Source: Caryophanales bacterium UBA782
Lineage (GTDB): Bacteria > Bacillota_I > Bacilli_A > RFN20 > CAG-826
NCBI GenBank assembly: GCA_002296455.1
Contig: DBJG01000077.1
Coordinates: 1 to 9,613, forward strand
DNA length: 9,613 nucleotides
Direction: 5' to 3'
The position numbers and the translations under genes were made by a program. Below the pieces are notes generated by a model, which worked only from the letters and a program-made list of their open reading frames with translations, was not told the origin of the DNA and searched no databases. Numbering within the stretch: position 1 is the first letter of the stretch; each line of letters starts with the position of its first letter. This document shows positions 7,482 to 9,613 of the stretch, piece by piece.

Positions 7482-7690
7482 TTGATTATGGTTTATACGA
7501 TGTCGTTGAAATGAAAAAAGCGCATCCATGTGACAAAAGAAGCAAGCTTTTTCAAATCGTGATGGTTGGAGCGGATATCAAAATCCGTTGCCTTGGGTGC
7601 GGAAACCTCATTCTTCTTTCACGCGATAAATTCAACGAAAGAGTCAAAAGGGTTGTATCCAAGAACGAAGGCCCATTAAAAATTTCATAA
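7475..7690 (+). CDS. DUF951 family small protein
   Basis: This 71-residue protein matches the conserved pattern of the DUF951 family: YDVVEMKKAHPC, then VGADIKIRCLGCGN and LSRDKFNERVKRV. Function is unknown. Three cysteines (C19, C39, C42, the last two as CxxC) plus H17 could form a small metal site, which is inference. The fold is probably a compact beta-rich domain, and no signal peptide or membrane segment is seen. The ATG at 7475 is supported by GGAGG at 7463-7467, 7 nt upstream. The gene overlaps the fhs end by 7 nt, so it is almost certainly translated from the same mRNA. It is the last gene before the hairpin at 7714. The lysine-rich tail (KRVVSKNEGPLKIS) is slightly longer than in short family members. 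Confidence 0.88.
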   Translation: MVIDYGLYDVVEMKKAHPCDKRSKLFQIVMVGADIKIRCLGCGNLILLSRDKFNERVKRVVSKNEGPLKIS

Positions 7691-7713
7691 CTTTTTTGGT
7701 AAAACGACAAAAA

Positions 7714-7748
7714 TCCTCCTAGTAATGATTAGGAGGACTTTTTTATTT
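7714..7748 (+). terminator. Intrinsic terminator hairpin that also contains a Shine-Dalgarno
   Basis: TCCTCCTA (7714-7721) pairs perfectly with TAGGAGGA (7730-7737). One G-T and one T-A pair can extend the stem to an AATG loop. A C then six Ts, an A and four more Ts follow, and an A-tract precedes the stem. This is a good rho-independent terminator 23 nt after the DUF951 stop. The 3' arm contains AGGAGG (7731-7736), the only plausible ribosome binding site for the downstream ABC gene, so the structure would both end upstream transcripts and mask that site in read-through RNA. Confidence 0.85.
7731..7747 (+). promoter_or_regulatory. Shine-Dalgarno and ATT start codon of the ABC transporter gene
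   Basis: A perfect AGGAGG (7731-7736) is followed by an 8-nt spacer, made up mostly of the terminator's T-tract, and then ATT at 7745-7747. The ABC frame is open back to a TAG at 7730. It has no ATG, GTG or TTG until a TTG at 7805, which would remove the conserved VSKTFG strand. Initiation at ATT gives (M)FHLSHVSKTFG, which fits the usual MI-x-L-x-x-VSK-x-F start of this ATPase family. The spacing and the protein alignment agree with each other. Confidence 0.62.
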
Positions 7749-9613
7749 TCCATCTAAGTCATGTATCCAAAACATTTGGCACCAAGAAAGGGAAAGTCAA
7801 CGCATTGGTTGATATTGATTTCAGCACACCAGAAAAAGGCTTATTCGCGATTATTGGGAAAAGCGGGAGTGGCAAAAGCACTTTGTTGAATCTTCTTTCT
7901 CTTTTAGAGAAGCCAACCAAGGGAAGAATCGATTTTCTGGGTCGCAATTTGTCTTCGTTAAGCGAAAAAGAAACGCTGTCTTTTCGAAATAGCGTTTATG
8001 GATTTGTGCACCAAAAGTTTAATCTTTTAGACGAAGAAGATGTTTTTTATAACGTTGCATTGCCTCTATTAATCCATGGTGAAAAGAGAAGCGTAATCGA
8101 TAAAAAAGTTCATGCGTTGCTTAAGAAATTTTCATTGTTGAATTTAGCAAGACGCAAGGTAAATTCTTTGTCGGGCGGTGAAAAACAAAGGGTCGCCATC
8201 CTTCGATCCATCGCTAATGACCCGAAGGTTGTCTTTGCCGATGAGCCCACTGGGGCTCTTGATGAGAAAAATAGCGTTCTAGTGATGGAAACTTTAGCGG
8301 ATATTGCTAAAGAAAAGCTTGTGATTTTGGTGAGTCACAACCAAAAGCTAGTGGATAAATTTGCGACTGACACACTCATCTTAAGCGATGGAAAAATCGT
8401 CAAAAAGAGTGGCAATAACGCAAAAAATGGTGGCAAAACTTTTCATTTCCCTCCCTTTCGTCGCCATTCGCCGTGGAGAAAGCCTCTACTTTGTAGCCAT
8501 ATCAAGAAAGACAAAAAGAAAAACTTCCTTTCTTTTTCCTCCACGAGTCTTGCCTTCGTTTTCCTTTTGTGCACGCTTGGTTTCATTTTTGGAAGTAATG
8601 ATTCTTTAAATGAGGAAAAAGAAAAAACGCTTCTTTTGTATCAGGGAAGTGTCGTCAAGAAAGAGACGTATTCCTTAGAGAATTCGCCGCTTTCTCTTAT
8701 GAAATCTTCGCGGCCTAATATTGAAGAGATTAAAGCGATTACGGGAAGCGGCATCAGCGTTCATAACGATTATTCCTATTTCTTTCCTAAAGAGTGCGCT
8801 TTTTCTTTAAAAGAAACTACTTCTCATGCCTCTTTTGAACCGATTTATGATCCCTCAATGAAAGAATTTGGCCGTGCATGGCTCAAAGAAGGCGTTCCTT
8901 TTGAAGGAGAAAGCATTTCGTTTTGCTTGGTGAATGACGCTTTTCAAGAGAAATTTAAGGTAACGATAGGGGAAACGATCCATGTCCCCCTTGAAATCAA
9001 TCTTTCTTTAGAAAAGGAAAACGTCCTCGTTTCTTTGTCACAGGATTTCATCGTCTCGGGCGTTGTTCAGGAATTTGGTTTTCTGAATCTCCCTCGCGTT
9101 TATTATTCCTACCTTGCTTATGAAAATAAAATGAAAAGTACTTATCCGACTGACTCCAAAACGAGTCTATACGAAATCGTTGAAGAAGCGGAAGAAAACG
9201 AAGCGATTTCTTCCTATTCTTATTTGTTATATGCACATGATAAGGAAAGCAAAAAGAAACTCTTTTCGCTTGTGAAAGAGTCGGAAGGAAAAGAGGAAGG
9301 GATCTCTTTTTCCTCTTACGCTTTTTCACTTATTGAATCATTTTCCTCCCTCCATAGCGCTTTAGGGGATGTGCTCGTTCCGTTTTTGGTTTTGGGATTG
9401 CTTGCTTCTTCTTTCAATAGTGGTGCGATAGCGTTTTCTTCGTTTTTGGAGCGAAAGAAAGAAGCAGCGATTTTGACTTCTCTTGGCGCGCCTTTTTCCT
9501 CTATCATCAGTCTATATGCGAGCGAATCCATTCTAATCGCTCTTCTTTCTATTTTGTTCTCCATGGGGCTCTCTTTTCTTCTCCAAGCACCATTAAATTT
9601 CCTCTTATATCGT
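7745..9613 (+). CDS. MacB-like ABC transporter, ATPase fused to FtsX-type permease (3' end outside window)
   Basis: The frame stays open from 7733 to the window end, giving 623 residues if it starts at the ATT. An ABC ATPase of the MacB/LolD/FtsE type fills about 1-220. It has VSKTFG, Walker A GKSGSGKST (38-46), Q-loop Q90, signature LSGGE (142-146), Walker B VVFADEP with D166-E167, and switch H198. A basic linker leads to a membrane helix at about 261-283. An extracytoplasmic region of about 259 residues follows, then a helix at about 543-566, the FtsX-type cytoplasmic loop ERKKEAAILTSLGAP, and a helix at about 596-613. The last helix lies beyond the window. This is the MacB order. Such pumps use ATP to drive extracytoplasmic work on peptides, lipids or antibiotics; the substrate here is unknown. 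The permease half is notably rich in Phe, Ser and pyrimidines. The AUU start is unusual. A frameshift near the T-tract or a damaged start are alternatives. Confidence 0.88.
   Translation, partial: MFHLSHVSKTFGTKKGKVNALVDIDFSTPEKGLFAIIGKSGSGKSTLLNLLSLLEKPTKGRIDFLGRNLSSLSEKETLSFRNSVYGFVHQKFNLLDEEDVFYNVALPLLIHGEKRSVIDKKVHALLKKFSLLNLARRKVNSLSGGEKQRVAILRSIANDPKVVFADEPTGALDEKNSVLVMETLADIAKEKLVILVSHNQKLVDKFATDTLILSDGKIVKKSGNNAKNGGKTFHFPPFRRHSPWRKPLLCSHIKKDKKKNFLSFSSTSLAFVFLLCTLGFIFGSNDSLNEEKEKTLLLYQGSVVKKETYSLENSPLSLMKSSRPNIEEIKAITGSGISVHNDYSYFFPKECAFSLKETTSHASFEPIYDPSMKEFGRAWLKEGVPFEGESISFCLVNDAFQEKFKVTIGETIHVPLEINLSLEKENVLVSLSQDFIVSGVVQEFGFLNLPRVYYSYLAYENKMKSTYPTDSKTSLYEIVEEAEENEAISSYSYLLYAHDKESKKKLFSLVKESEGKEEGISFSSYAFSLIESFSSLHSALGDVLVPFLVLGLLASSFNSGAIAFSSFLERKKEAAILTSLGAPFSSIISLYASESILIALLSILFSMGLSFLLQAPLNFLLYR

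Noticed and set aside
7761..7890. ATG at 7761 as the start of the gene after the terminator
   Set aside because: Its frame is out of phase with the ABC ATPase, lacks a Shine-Dalgarno and stops after about 40 codons.
8388..8609. Small + strand frame of 73 codons
   Set aside because: It lies wholly inside the ABC transporter frame, in another phase, and resembles no family I know.
9048..9564. Two reverse-strand frames (9048-9329 and 9316-9564)
   Set aside because: They are antisense to the pyrimidine-rich permease sequence, and their Lys/Arg/Glu-rich composition is the expected by-product.

Overview
The window reads as a chromosomal housekeeping segment from a low-to-moderate GC Gram-positive-type bacterium, probably a Bacilli or Mollicutes-related lineage. 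This rests on the gene order recA / rny-ymdB-miaB, which resembles the Bacillus arrangement, on strong AGGAGG-type ribosome binding sites, and on the presence of RNase Y. UGA is a stop (ymdB and miaB end in TGA) and the tryptophans I read are TGG, so this is not a Mycoplasma/Spiroplasma-type code. A precise taxon cannot be given from the sequence alone. All supported genes lie on the + strand.

Layout: (1) Positions 1-601 are the 3' part of recA, closed by an intrinsic terminator at 608-643. (2) A 224-nt gap carries a plausible promoter whose -10 lies inside a perfect 16-bp palindrome (698-713). (3) A tight cluster follows: rny (RNase Y), ymdB (metallophosphodiesterase), miaB (tRNA methylthiotransferase), miaA (tRNA isopentenyltransferase), fhs (formate-tetrahydrofolate ligase) and a small DUF951 protein. 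Its genes overlap by 4-7 nt or sit 1-45 nt apart, with no terminator between them. (4) A hairpin plus T-tract at 7714-7748 follows the cluster. (5) An open frame then runs to the window edge and encodes a MacB-like ABC ATPase fused to an FtsX-type permease, cut off by the window end.

How the genes fit together: MiaA and MiaB catalyse successive steps of ms2i6A37 formation in tRNA. RNase Y starts mRNA decay at the membrane, and YmdB is its usual genomic neighbour. Fhs feeds the one-carbon folate pool. The operon therefore combines RNA turnover, tRNA modification and one-carbon supply.

Two points stand out. First, MiaB carries about 97 extra C-terminal residues after the TRAM domain that look like a YlbF/YmcA (Com_YlbF) domain. 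In Bacillus subtilis YmcA is a separate protein encoded next to miaB, and it belongs to the Y-complex that directs RNase Y. Here it appears fused to MiaB in an operon headed by rny. Second, the ABC transporter frame has no ATG, GTG or TTG at its expected N-terminus. The codon that fits the family is an ATT at 7745, 8 nt after a perfect AGGAGG. That AGGAGG is part of the 3' arm of the terminator hairpin, which suggests an AUU-initiated gene whose ribosome binding site is built into an intrinsic terminator.
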